Positions 1 to 8,830 of a DNA stretch of 64,000 nucleotides are shown piece by piece; the stretch's first letter is position 1, and each line of letters begins with the position of its first letter. A program made the position numbers and the translations under genes. A model generated the notes under the pieces. That model was not told the DNA's origin, searched no databases, and worked only from the letters and a program-made list of their open reading frames with translations. The DNA lies in contig NZ_JADFTZ010000002.1 of the NCBI RefSeq assembly GCF_015223105.1, forward strand, positions 310,001 to 374,000, given 5' to 3'. This DNA is from Flavobacterium proteolyticum (GTDB lineage Bacteria; Bacteroidota; Bacteroidia; Flavobacteriales; Flavobacteriaceae).

Positions 1-305
1 TATTCTAAAATCTTGATTCCCAACATCGGGTCATCAGTTTTGATTACTTTCCATATAGAACCCCAAATACAACTGTTTTGATAGGCTTCTGTGTTTTTTA
101 TAAAACCACAAAGTCCTACAATTTTATTATTTGTAACATCAATCGCTAAAGCGAAATTAATACGTTCTCCACATTGGTATTCGTAAAGAAAAAAAGACTT
201 ATTGGTTGCCAATAGATGACCTTCTTTCCAATTTTCATTAATGAAAGTCATTATAGCATCAACATCTTCTAATGTTGCAAAGCGTATGAGATGTTTGTCT
301 AACAT
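1..305 (-). CDS. GNAT-like acyltransferase, 3' end beyond window
   Basis: Partial gene: the first 101 residues are visible and the reading frame stays open to base 1, so the C-terminus lies outside the window. The start ATG is at 303-305 and overlaps the stop of the acyl carrier protein gene (299-301), showing tight coupling. The N-terminus (MLDKHLIRFATLEDVDAIM) has the beta1-alpha1 opening common to GNAT acyltransferases, and a strand near residues 60-69 (NKIVGLCGF) fits the GNAT core. GNAT enzymes move acyl groups from CoA or carrier proteins to amines. Beside an ACP and FkbH, a role in transferring the ACP-bound group to an amino sugar is plausible but not shown. The acetyl-CoA loop is not in the visible part. 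Confidence 0.6.
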   Translation of the reverse strand, partial: MLDKHLIRFATLEDVDAIMTFINENWKEGHLLATNKSFFLYEYQCGERINFALAIDVTNNKIVGLCGFIKNTEAYQNSCIWGSIWKVIKTDDPMLGIKILE

Positions 306-538
306 TTAGAACTAATACAAGCTACAATTGCACCTACATTTTCCCAACCTTGAATTTCCATAGTGGTAAATCGAATACCAAAATGATTTTCAAAAGCTAC
401 CACTAATTGAATATGTGTTAATGAATCCCAACCATCTACATCAGCTGCTGTGGTTTCATTAGTTAAAACGATGTCTTCGTTATCTAAAATATCAATAAAA
501 ATTGCATTAATATCTTTTAATATTTGTTCTCTTTCCAT
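299..538 (-). CDS. Acyl carrier protein
   Basis: A 79-residue acidic protein with the acyl carrier protein fold. The phosphopantetheine site is Ser39 in the motif DGWDSLTHIQLV, matching the carrier-protein consensus. It lies 2 bp downstream of a methyltransferase gene, which follows fkbH by 3 bp, and it overlaps the next GNAT gene. This setting differs from the fatty-acid ACP, which normally sits beside fabF. It suggests a dedicated carrier for a small acid, most likely a glyceryl group loaded by FkbH. The function as a carrier is secure from the motif; the cargo is inferred from neighbours. Confidence 0.9.
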   Translation of the reverse strand: MEREQILKDINAIFIDILDNEDIVLTNETTAADVDGWDSLTHIQLVVAFENHFGIRFTTMEIQGWENVGAIVACISSKC

Positions 539-540
539 AC

Positions 541-1443
541 TTATTGTTTCTTTATAAAAGCAGCATACATTACTGGTACTTTGAATTTTGCTGCTTGCTT
601 TTCTGTTATTTTTTCAGAAATTACAATTCTTTCTTCAATGATTTCAAAACCTGCCTGATTTAGCATATCTCTAATTTCAGTTTCATTGTGAAACAAATAA
701 ATATGATCAATCATTGGGGCATTAATTGGAGTAGTAATATAACAAACTCCATCTTTATTTAACAATTGGTTGATTTTATTCAACAAATTCAGCGGTTCTT
801 CTACATGCTCTAACACCTCACCCATGGTAATAAAATCATAGGTTTCACTTTCTCTAAAATCAAAAATATTTTTTAGAAAATAGTTTACTTGATTCGTATT
901 AATAATACCTTGTGCTAAATCTAATGAGCTTTGACTAATATCAACCAAATCAAATTTTTCGATATTCGTTAGCAAATTTACGGCTTCGTTCATATACAAA
1001 CCGTGTCCGCCACCAATTTCTAAATATTTTTTTCCGCCTTTAGCGTATTTATTAATGTTTTCAATAAAAAACAAAATGCGTTCATATTGATCAAACCAAA
1101 GAAATTGGGCCAAAACCAAACCATGCATGTGATACGTCATGATTTCGGGATTACCGTAGATTCTTTTTTCTACATCATCGAAAGAACTATTAGAATACTT
1201 TCCTTCTCTAATGAATTTGAATCGTTCTTCTAACATATCTTCAATCATATGAAGATAACAATCCACACCAAAATCGATTGATTTTTGATTACGCTCTAGA
1301 TATTCATTGTATTTATTGAAAAAAGAATTGGCTAAGTTTTCATAATCAGTACCATAACCTTCCAAATGAGCCACTAATTTTTCGTAATGCTTTGGATTTT
1401 TTGCTTTAATCTTATCTAATATAACCTTTAAAATGGTACTCAT
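541..1443 (-). CDS. Class I SAM-dependent methyltransferase
   Basis: A 300-residue protein with a class I methyltransferase domain in its second half. Motif I is YLEIGGGHGLY near residues 140-150, motif II is FDLVDIS, and the stretch DFITMGEVLEHVEEP fits motif IV with the usual EVLEH. The N-terminal ~130 residues are helical and do not match a domain I recognise. It lies between fkbH (3 bp gap) and the ACP gene (2 bp gap). In FkbH-containing pathways a methyltransferase often O-methylates the glyceryl or hydroxymalonyl group on the ACP, so methylation of the carrier-bound acid is a reasonable guess. A sugar O-methyltransferase role is the alternative. Confidence 0.8.
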   Translation of the reverse strand: MSTILKVILDKIKAKNPKHYEKLVAHLEGYGTDYENLANSFFNKYNEYLERNQKSIDFGVDCYLHMIEDMLEERFKFIREGKYSNSSFDDVEKRIYGNPEIMTYHMHGLVLAQFLWFDQYERILFFIENINKYAKGGKKYLEIGGGHGLYMNEAVNLLTNIEKFDLVDISQSSLDLAQGIINTNQVNYFLKNIFDFRESETYDFITMGEVLEHVEEPLNLLNKINQLLNKDGVCYITTPINAPMIDHIYLFHNETEIRDMLNQAGFEIIEERIVISEKITEKQAAKFKVPVMYAAFIKKQ

Positions 1444-1446
1444 AAA

Positions 1447-3177
1447 TTATTCATGTGACTTCAAAGTGATGTAATTGGTTCTTTCTTTATATGCTTTCAA
1501 TGGTAAAAACCAGAAATCATTTTCTTGCTCAAAACCTAAATTTTGATAATGATTTTTTACAATTTCGTTTTTTGGAGTTGGAATATATTCACCTATAATA
1601 CGTTCAAAACCATTCGCTTTTGCATACGCTGTTAAAGTATTCAACATAAAGTTTTCCATTCCGCGTTTTAATACACGACAACTCATAAACCAAGACTCAA
1701 TAAACAAATCTGTTTCGCTATTCTTCTTTAAAACAACAACTGCTATCAAACCATTATCCCCAAATTTATCTTCAAGGGTAAAAGCAAAAGTAGCATATTC
1801 ATTGGATTTTGCAAGATTTTCGATATCCGATTCGGTATAACGAACAGTTCTTAAATTAAATTGATTAGATCGTTGCGATAATTGGGCGACCCTTGGAATA
1901 TTAAATTTAGTAAAAGAAGCGACTACAGAAATCATATCCAAACTTTTCAAAAAATCATCTTCGTTTGTAAACTTCTGTTTGGTAACCGTGCGTTGCGCTT
2001 CTATTTGATACAATTTAGTACGTTCTTTATCTTCATCTGAAAAGGAATTGGTTTCAAATAAATTTAAAGTATACAGGTATTCTAAATATTCCGCTGGGTC
2101 TTCAGGTAACTCGGGAACCGTAATTCCAGATATATTTTCTCGTACTAAATTACGTTCGAAAGGATTATCATCCAAAAAAACCATAGAATCAAAACCTATA
2201 TTTAAAATGCGTTGAATATCTCTAATATTATCGGCTTTGTTTTCCCAATTGGCAATAAAAACGGAAATATCTTCCAATCGTAACACCATATCCGGATGCT
2301 TTTCAAAAGGTTCTTTTGCAATTGATTCTGTATTTTTACTACAAACGGCAACAATAATCCCTCTATTTTTAAGCTTTTTAATCCAATATTGAAATTCAGT
2401 AAATGCTTTTCCAATTCCCAAACTTCCAATTTGAACATTCTCTATACCATCATCACCGATAATTCCTCCCCAAACAGTATTGTCTAAGTCGAGAATAACA
2501 CATTTTTTCAACTTCCCATTTAGTACGCTTAAGATGTCAACAGTTTTCTGAGCTACTAATGGTAGCACATTTAAACTTAAAACCATTTCAGTACTAATGT
2601 AAACTGAAGTATGAAAAAAATTGGCTTTTCCCACTTGATTTTGAATGGTAGCTAAATCGCAGATATAAAAATTTGTAGTTCGATTTGCGATATGCATTAA
2701 CTCGAAATTTAACTTTCGAAGTTGGTATAAAAATGATGTTTCCGTTTTAGTAGCATAACTTCCAAAAACGGCATCATCGATTTCATTATAGTTGTAATAA
2801 ATGATTTTAGCGGTTGAATTCGAAGAAATATTAGCAACAATAGCCTCAATATTTTCAATTTCTCTCGTTGCTAAACTTGATTGTTGTTCGACTTTAAGTT
2901 TGTTGTACTTGTTTAGCAATTTATGAGAAGACAAAAAAAGTACAATGATATCAGGTTGAAAGGCATACATTTCGGAATCAGAATTAAATACCTGCATTTC
3001 AATTTGGTTAAAATCAGCTTCCCAAATTTGCAAATCTAATTCCGCATCAAAACCTTCACCACGGATAGCTTGAGACAAAAACTGAGTGGAAGTATCTCCT
3101 AATATGGCTACTTTTAAAGACTTAAATCCTGAAAAATCCTTTTTTAAATTTTTCCTCAATTGAGAAAAATCCTTCAT
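1447..3177 (-). CDS. FkbH-like HAD-family glyceryl transferase
   Basis: A 576-residue protein with the three-part FkbH layout. The N-terminal ~220 residues form the FkbH/SGNH-like region (ILGDTST at 25-31). A HAD domain follows, with its catalytic motif DLDNT at 230-234 in CVILDLDNTVWGG and a later FLDDNPFER motif. The C-terminal part is GNAT-like, with the segment SCRVLKRGMENFML. FkbH proteins take the glyceryl group from 1,3-bisphosphoglycerate, remove phosphate and place the acid on an ACP. The stand-alone ACP encoded two genes downstream fits this directly. Length is normal for the family. The chemistry is known for the family; the final acceptor here is unknown. Confidence 0.88.
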   Translation of the reverse strand: MKDFSQLRKNLKKDFSGFKSLKVAILGDTSTQFLSQAIRGEGFDAELDLQIWEADFNQIEMQVFNSDSEMYAFQPDIIVLFLSSHKLLNKYNKLKVEQQSSLATREIENIEAIVANISSNSTAKIIYYNYNEIDDAVFGSYATKTETSFLYQLRKLNFELMHIANRTTNFYICDLATIQNQVGKANFFHTSVYISTEMVLSLNVLPLVAQKTVDILSVLNGKLKKCVILDLDNTVWGGIIGDDGIENVQIGSLGIGKAFTEFQYWIKKLKNRGIIVAVCSKNTESIAKEPFEKHPDMVLRLEDISVFIANWENKADNIRDIQRILNIGFDSMVFLDDNPFERNLVRENISGITVPELPEDPAEYLEYLYTLNLFETNSFSDEDKERTKLYQIEAQRTVTKQKFTNEDDFLKSLDMISVVASFTKFNIPRVAQLSQRSNQFNLRTVRYTESDIENLAKSNEYATFAFTLEDKFGDNGLIAVVVLKKNSETDLFIESWFMSCRVLKRGMENFMLNTLTAYAKANGFERIIGEYIPTPKNEIVKNHYQNLGFEQENDFWFLPLKAYKERTNYITLKSHE

Positions 3178-3202
3178 ATTGCTATTTTAATAGTGTAACT
3201 TC

Positions 3203-4117
3203 TTACGGTTTATAATTCTTACCTCCTACTACATCATTGCAATCAAATCGGTTCAAAAGCAATTTATTTTGAGATTTCTCGATAATCCCTTTCTTTGTAG
3301 TAAAACCATACAAATATCCGACTTTTTTAGCAGTTTCAGCCACTAAATCAGTACAAGCTTCTGGCGTTCCATAAGGATAAGCAATCATTTGGATAGCTTT
3401 ACCCGATAGTTGTTCCAAATAGTTTTTACTATGCTCTAATTCATAAATCAATTTATCTTCACGCAACAATCCTAATGGATAATGTGTATGCGTATGACTA
3501 CCTAAACAATCTATATTTGCCAAATACTGCAATTGTGACTTCGACATGTATAGCGATTCTAAAATTTCACTTTCTAAAAAATGCTTTTCAAAAATTGATT
3601 GCACTAACAATTCTTGTACATCAAATGAGATTTTAAAATTAAGCAAATACTTTAATTCTGCACTCGCTGTATCATCAAATCTGTAATTGGTTGTAGCTTT
3701 TTGCAATTCTTCTTGTGTTAGCATCGCAATCTTCTGCTCTTTTAGATAATCCAACAACAAATGAGATGGAATAACCGAACGCAATAAATGAATTTTATGC
3801 ACCGTACTCACGCGACCTTCCTCAGTATTCATGGAATTGGCAAAGAAAATAGCCTGCATACCCAATTCATCTAAAATGGGAAGAGCAAAATCGAATTGTT
3901 CTTTTAAACCATCATCGAAAGTGATAAAGAAAAAATTATCTTTTGAAACAACCAATTCCTCATAATTTGCCAAAAACTCAGAAGGTGTAATCAAATCACC
4001 TTCATTTTTAAACAATTTCAACTGCTTTTTAAATGCTGTCGGAGTAACTCCAAAAATACTCGGATAAGGAGCAGAATAATCTTCCCTTATGTAATGATAA
4101 TTACTTACGGTTAGCAT
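3203..4117 (-). CDS. Polysaccharide deacetylase (NodB/CE4 domain)
   Basis: A carbohydrate esterase 4 enzyme that would remove N- or O-acetyl groups from a glycan. Motif 1 is TFDDG with the Asp pair near residues 68-69, motif 2 is SHTHTH giving His208 and His212 (HxxxH metal ligands), and AYPYG forms motif 3. The spacing between motifs 1 and 2 (~140 residues) is longer than in minimal NodB domains, so an insertion is present. I chose the ATG at 4115-4117 (304 residues, MLTVSNYHYIRED), a start common in this subfamily, over a TTG nine codons upstream. It overlaps the end of the preceding SGNH gene by 17 bp. No signal peptide is obvious, so it may act on a cytoplasmic precursor. Confidence 0.85.
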   Translation of the reverse strand: MLTVSNYHYIREDYSAPYPSIFGVTPTAFKKQLKLFKNEGDLITPSEFLANYEELVVSKDNFFFITFDDGLKEQFDFALPILDELGMQAIFFANSMNTEEGRVSTVHKIHLLRSVIPSHLLLDYLKEQKIAMLTQEELQKATTNYRFDDTASAELKYLLNFKISFDVQELLVQSIFEKHFLESEILESLYMSKSQLQYLANIDCLGSHTHTHYPLGLLREDKLIYELEHSKNYLEQLSGKAIQMIAYPYGTPEACTDLVAETAKKVGYLYGFTTKKGIIEKSQNKLLLNRFDCNDVVGGKNYKP

Positions 4118-4997
4118 TTCGAATGGTATTAAATTGGACAGCAAAATCTTGGGAACATTGGGCTCTACCTAAACTATTCACGTGCAAATTATCATAAAAT
4201 AAGGAATCTACCGAAATAAAATCGGAATGATTTACAAAATAATCTTTTGTAGTAACTTGTACCGAATTTTTATATAATGGCGATTGGTATAAAACCAATG
4301 TAATGCCATTCTTTTGACAAAAATCTTTTATTTTTTTGAAATAAGGATTCTTAAATTGTATTGCTGTAGTCGTTACTTCTGCTTGTAATGGAGCTCCTAA
4401 ATTGGGATAACTATAATTTCCTTTTTCATCAAATCGATTACGCTTTTCTGGTTTCAAAATGGTGAATAAAGAAGGATAAAAAAGTTCCGTATTGTAATAA
4501 CTAACTCCCACCAAAGGGAAATAAGTAGCATATTTTAAAACAGGAAATCCTTCGTAAGGAATAGATTGGTAATACCCGCTAACAGCCTTTGTATTGCGTT
4601 CTGATAAAAAGCGATAATCGTTATTATTCAAAACTGGATTTTCATTGGCTAAATCCCAAGGCGTTACTGCTAAAACCAGATAATCCGTTGTTTTTTGTTG
4701 TTGGTAGAAAAATTGCAACATCAAATAATGAGAACTCAAAGCGGAATCATCCATACTAATATTCAAGCCCTTTGTTTTTAATTTTTCGTCAATTAATTTC
4801 GTGTCTAACGTAGTTAATCCTGTGCTAGAACCTAATACCACATAATCAAAATGCTTTTCTTTTACACCGTTTTTGACAAATTGAGGTTTGTATAAATTCG
4901 ATTTTCCAATGAAATATAAAGACAGCCATGCGATTCCATTTCCAATCAAAAGAATGAAAAAAGTATAAAGTACGATTTTGGTTAAAAACTTTTTCAT
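4101..4997 (-). CDS. SGNH-like membrane-anchored protein, pair 1
   Basis: A 298-residue protein with one N-terminal membrane segment (about residues 8-30) and a periplasmic SGNH/AlgJ/DltD-like domain. The nucleophile block is GSS at 56-58 in YVVLGSSTG, and the C-terminal Asp-His pair is D269xxH272 in YDNLHVN. It starts in a TAATG overlap with the MBOAT gene upstream. Such proteins partner with MBOAT acyltransferases (AlgI/AlgJ, PatA/PatB, DltB/DltD) and complete transfer of an acyl group to a polysaccharide outside the inner membrane. Both catalytic motifs are intact here. Sequence matches to named families are weak, so the assignment rests on motifs and on pairing. Confidence 0.75.
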   Translation of the reverse strand: MKKFLTKIVLYTFFILLIGNGIAWLSLYFIGKSNLYKPQFVKNGVKEKHFDYVVLGSSTGLTTLDTKLIDEKLKTKGLNISMDDSALSSHYLMLQFFYQQQKTTDYLVLAVTPWDLANENPVLNNNDYRFLSERNTKAVSGYYQSIPYEGFPVLKYATYFPLVGVSYYNTELFYPSLFTILKPEKRNRFDEKGNYSYPNLGAPLQAEVTTTAIQFKNPYFKKIKDFCQKNGITLVLYQSPLYKNSVQVTTKDYFVNHSDFISVDSLFYDNLHVNSLGRAQCSQDFAVQFNTIRNANRK

Positions 4998-6424
4998 TAG
5001 AATTGAAAATAAATAAAGTCCATTTGATTTTTAAAACTGCCCATAAAGAAAATCAACAACACTAAAAGCAAAGCTCCAAAAGCGGAGATTTTAGGCAATT
5101 CTCTTTTTTTAGTCACCCAAAGTAATTCTTGCATACTTAAAATTCCGACTGCCAATACACTTAGTGCAAAAATCATCAAATTAGCATTAGTTTTATAGAA
5201 TAAGGATAATCCTAAATTTTTCAATTCAAATAGATGCGCTAAATACTGAAAAGCATCTGATATAGAATCTGCTCTAAAAAATACCCAACCGATGCAAACT
5301 ACTAAAAAGGTTAAACCAATTTTAGCAAAATCGAGCCAACCATAAGATTTGGTAATCAAGTGACTTCTATTTATGTTGAAAAGTAATAATGGTAAAAATA
5401 GTAAGGCATGAAATAAACCCCAAACTACATAAGTCCAGTTGGCACCATGCCAAAAACCACTTACCAAAAAGATAATCATCACGTTTCGAATTTGAAACAC
5501 TTGCGAACCTTTTGAACCCCCAAGTGGAATATAAATGTAATCGCGAAACCAAGTAGATAATGAAATGTGCCAACGACGCCAAAATTCTGCGATATCGCGT
5601 GAGAAATAAGGAAACTTAAAATTCACCATTAAATCAAATCCAAAAAGTTTGGATAATCCAATAGCGATATCTGAATATCCTGAAAAATCCCCATAAATTT
5701 GAAAAGCGAAGAATACCATTCCTACAAACAATTCACCACTGGAATACGCTTCTGGATTTTCAAAAATTTTATTGACAAAAAAAGCACAGTTATCTGCTAC
5801 TACAACCTTTTTGAACATTCCCCAAATAATCAATTTGACACCGTCCACCGCGTTTTGATAATCAAAAGTTCGGTTTTTATAAAACTGAGGTAATAAATGC
5901 GAGGCTCGTTCAATTGGTCCCGCTACTAACTGTGGAAAGAACGTAACAAAAGCAGCAAAATCGATGAAACTTTTTGTAGGTTCCATTTCCTTTCGGTACA
6001 CATCAATGGTGTAACTCAATGTTTGGAAGGTATAAAATGAAATCCCTACGGGAAGTATAATATTTAAGGTACTGGCTTCCATGGTAATTCCGACACTTGA
6101 CCAAGCTTCTATCCAACTTGCCACAAAAAAATTGTAATACTTAAAGAATCCTAACATTCCCAAGTTCCCGACCAAACTAATTCCTAATAGCAATTTTCGC
6201 TTTTTGGAAATGGCTGTTTTTCCTAATTGAATCGCAACAAAATAATCTAGAAAAGTACTTGCAATAATTAAAGATAGAAAACGCCAATCCCACCAACCGT
6301 AGAAAATATAACTGGCTACCAACAACAATATATTTTGTGCTCGCAATTGGTTTTTAAATACAAACCAATACAAGAAAAAAACAGTAGGTAGAAAAAGTAA
6401 AAATTCTAACGAGTTAAAAAGCAT
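4997..6424 (-). CDS. MBOAT-family O-acyltransferase, pair 1 (AlgI-like)
   Basis: A 475-residue multi-pass membrane protein of the MBOAT family, AlgI/DltB type. The signature region FWRRWHISLSTWFRDYIYIP includes His286, and the catalytic-type His is His326 in SGFWHGANW. Length matches AlgI (about 460-520). MBOAT proteins carry an acyl group from a cytoplasmic donor across the membrane toward a periplasmic glycan, with an SGNH partner. The partner gene follows in a 1-bp TAATG overlap. It is one of three colinear MBOAT copies in this operon and the most diverged of the three by eye (for example GSKGSQ instead of GSQGGM after the signature). Confidence 0.93.
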   Translation of the reverse strand: MLFNSLEFLLFLPTVFFLYWFVFKNQLRAQNILLLVASYIFYGWWDWRFLSLIIASTFLDYFVAIQLGKTAISKKRKLLLGISLVGNLGMLGFFKYYNFFVASWIEAWSSVGITMEASTLNIILPVGISFYTFQTLSYTIDVYRKEMEPTKSFIDFAAFVTFFPQLVAGPIERASHLLPQFYKNRTFDYQNAVDGVKLIIWGMFKKVVVADNCAFFVNKIFENPEAYSSGELFVGMVFFAFQIYGDFSGYSDIAIGLSKLFGFDLMVNFKFPYFSRDIAEFWRRWHISLSTWFRDYIYIPLGGSKGSQVFQIRNVMIIFLVSGFWHGANWTYVVWGLFHALLFLPLLLFNINRSHLITKSYGWLDFAKIGLTFLVVCIGWVFFRADSISDAFQYLAHLFELKNLGLSLFYKTNANLMIFALSVLAVGILSMQELLWVTKKRELPKISAFGALLLVLLIFFMGSFKNQMDFIYFQF

Positions 6425-6427
6425 GTA

Positions 6428-7306
6428 CTATTTTTTAAATAAATCTTCAATAATTTTTGCGGTGTACAACCTAGCTCCTTTATCATTCAAATGGCCACAA
6501 GATGAAAAGTATTGATCTCCCTCCACTACATGTTCGTACTCTTTAATTTCAGGATACAACGCTTTTACTTTTTTAAAGTAATCCATTCCTTTTACATTAG
6601 AACACATTGGAGTTGTAACGGCAATTAAATTGATATGATTAGTTTTACAAATTTGCTTAATTTCTTCGAAATAACGGTTACGTAAAGGCACTAAACTTTC
6701 AATATTATTTTTCATATTGGCCTTAGGATTAAATCCAAGAGGATAATATCCGTTATTAGACAAAGTATTGGTTGGTTCGTTTACCAATGTTTTATACCAA
6801 GCTCTAAAACCTACTTTAGCATCAAATTGTATGTAACGATAAAACGGCACATAATACAATTCGGTAAAATCGGGTTCGTTTTTAAAATGTTTCGTTATAG
6901 TTTTCGATTGGTGCATAAAAGGCATAAAGCGACCGAAAGTACCATCATCACGTTTTTCGTTGGATAAATTCAAATCGGTTTCTACGATTACATTTTTTAT
7001 TTTCCATCCTCTTTCAACCATCAATTTTAAAAGTAATGAAGTTTCAAACAAATGGGCGCCACTCATTCCATAATTAAAGGTTTTCAGACCTTCTTTTTCA
7101 AACAATTCGGATACAAAATGATTATTGGCTCTAGAAGTTCCTAAAATAATCACATCATAGTTTTGTGGTTTCGAATTGATAACGTGTTCCACTTTATTTC
7201 GAGTTTCCGATTGCGCAAAAACAGTAGTATAAATAAAATCCAATGCAAAAGCAGAGAGCAAAAGCACCAACAAAATTTTCCCTATAAAGATTAAAAACTG
7301 TTTCAT
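6428..7306 (-). CDS. SGNH-like membrane-anchored protein, pair 2
   Basis: A 292-residue protein with an N-terminal membrane segment (about residues 5-30) and an SGNH-like domain. The nucleophile block is GTSRANNH starting at residue 56, the same position as in pair 1. At the C-terminus the His is His272 (CGHLNDKG), but the residue three before it is Ser269 rather than Asp, so the usual DxxH pair is not conserved in place. It lies in a TAATG overlap with MBOAT 2 and 3 bp before MBOAT 1. The likely role is the periplasmic partner of MBOAT 2. The altered DxxH may mean another Asp is used (Asp264 is near) or that activity differs. Confidence 0.72.
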   Translation of the reverse strand: MKQFLIFIGKILLVLLLSAFALDFIYTTVFAQSETRNKVEHVINSKPQNYDVIILGTSRANNHFVSELFEKEGLKTFNYGMSGAHLFETSLLLKLMVERGWKIKNVIVETDLNLSNEKRDDGTFGRFMPFMHQSKTITKHFKNEPDFTELYYVPFYRYIQFDAKVGFRAWYKTLVNEPTNTLSNNGYYPLGFNPKANMKNNIESLVPLRNRYFEEIKQICKTNHINLIAVTTPMCSNVKGMDYFKKVKALYPEIKEYEHVVEGDQYFSSCGHLNDKGARLYTAKIIEDLFKK

Positions 7307-8739
7307 TAGAATTGGAAATAAATAAATTCTTTATAATCGGAATACACACCTAAAGCCAATAAAGCTAAAATCGCTAAAGTTACTTTAAGCCAACTTGCCT
7401 TTCCTGATAAAGGCTCTACTTTGGTACGATTGAACCATTCTACAAATACAAAAACCAATACCAAAAATAGCAATTCAAAACTATAACGTTCGTTACTCAA
7501 ATACTGCGAATCAAAATGGAAATCGGTTACCATTTTTTGGATATACCCAATAGCTTCTGAAATAGATTTGGCTCTGAAGAAAATCCAAGCAATAGTGGTT
7601 AAAACAAACGTGCCTAAAATATTTAAAATGGTTTTTACGCTATTGAAATCCCAACTCATTACAATTTCGCCCATATTAGAACGATTCTTATTTTGTAACA
7701 ACAAAGGCAAGAAGTAAATCGCATTCAACAAACCCCACACAATAAACGTCCAATTAGCGCCATGCCAGAATCCGCTCACTAAGAAAATGATGAAGGTATT
7801 TCGCACTTTCATACACATACCACCTTGACTTCCGCCTAACGGAATGTACAAATAATCACGAAACCATGATGATAATGAGATATGCCAACGACGCCAAAAT
7901 TCGGCAATATCTCTGGAAAAATAGGGATAATTGAAATTCTTTAATAAATCGATTCCAAATAATTTTGAGGTTCCTAATGCAATATCAGAATACCCTGAAA
8001 AATCGCCATAAATTTGGAAAGCAAAATAGACCGCTCCTAATATTAAGGATAACGAATTCATGGACTCGTAATTATCAAAAACAGCATTAGCATAAGTAGC
8101 ACAACTATCCGCAATTACTACTTTTTTGACCAGTCCCCAAATAATTTGACAAACCCCTTCTTTGGCTTTTTCAAAATTAAAATAACGTTTGATTTTCACT
8201 TGCGGTAATAAGTGCGTCGCTCTTTCAATAGGCCCAGCTACTAAAAGCGGAAAGTAACTCACGAATAACGAGTAATCGATAAAATTGCGTTCGGCAGTAA
8301 TGCGTTTGTAATAAATATCAATCACATACGACAAGCCGTGAAACGTATAAAAGGATATTCCAACAGGAAGAATCAATTTCAATAAAACAGGATTGGTTTG
8401 AACTCCGAAACCATGCAACAAATCGGCAAAAGATTGCGCAAAGAAATCATAGTATTTGAAAACACCTAAAAATCCTAAATTGATTCCAATAGTCAACCAC
8501 AACCAAAACTTTCGCTTTTTATCGGTCGTACTGGTTTCCATCATAATGGCACTGAAGTAATCCAACAAAGTAGAAAACACCAATAAAAACAGAAAACGCC
8601 AATCCCAACACGAATAAAAATAATAACTCGCTACAATTAATACCGCATTTTGCGTGGTTTTGTTTTTATTAAAAACGAACCAATACAGTAAAAATACAAT
8701 GGGTAAAAATATAGCGAAGGATAAGGAGTTGAAAAACAT
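7306..8739 (-). CDS. MBOAT-family O-acyltransferase, pair 2 (AlgI-like)
   Basis: A 477-residue multi-pass MBOAT protein. It shares residue numbering with the other two copies: His286 in FWRRWHISLSSWFRD and His326 in SGFWHGANW. It is closer to copy 3 than to copy 1 (both have LGGSQGGM, KVRNTFIIFL and HGLSYVIDIY). The start ATG at 8737-8739 sits directly after a fragment of a neuC-like 3' end, which shows that this gene once followed another neuC allele. The expected role is acyl transfer to a surface polysaccharide with the downstream SGNH protein. Confidence 0.93.
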   Translation of the reverse strand: MFFNSLSFAIFLPIVFLLYWFVFNKNKTTQNAVLIVASYYFYSCWDWRFLFLLVFSTLLDYFSAIMMETSTTDKKRKFWLWLTIGINLGFLGVFKYYDFFAQSFADLLHGFGVQTNPVLLKLILPVGISFYTFHGLSYVIDIYYKRITAERNFIDYSLFVSYFPLLVAGPIERATHLLPQVKIKRYFNFEKAKEGVCQIIWGLVKKVVIADSCATYANAVFDNYESMNSLSLILGAVYFAFQIYGDFSGYSDIALGTSKLFGIDLLKNFNYPYFSRDIAEFWRRWHISLSSWFRDYLYIPLGGSQGGMCMKVRNTFIIFLVSGFWHGANWTFIVWGLLNAIYFLPLLLQNKNRSNMGEIVMSWDFNSVKTILNILGTFVLTTIAWIFFRAKSISEAIGYIQKMVTDFHFDSQYLSNERYSFELLFLVLVFVFVEWFNRTKVEPLSGKASWLKVTLAILALLALGVYSDYKEFIYFQF

Positions 8740-8811
8740 TTAATTATCTCTAAATTGTTTTTGATGATTTAGTTGCCAAATATCGGGTATTTCTTTGAAT
8801 TGAGAAACTAT
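8740..8811 (-). pseudogene. Remnant of the 3' end of a second neuC
   Basis: Read on the minus strand, this short stretch encodes ...FKEIPDIWQLNHQKQFRDN followed by TAA at 8740-8742. The intact neuC ends ...NEDIWQLNHQKQFRDS. Thirteen residues in a row (DIWQLNHQKQFRD) are identical and the frame is preserved, while the residues before them differ. An in-frame stop at 8812-8814 precedes the fragment. Both the remnant and the intact neuC end lie immediately before an MBOAT start codon. The simplest reading is that a block containing neuC, an MBOAT gene and an SGNH gene was inserted by recombination, or duplicated, leaving the tail of the older neuC behind. Confidence 0.85.
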
Positions 8812-8830
8812 TTAAAGAATTAGAAAAACA

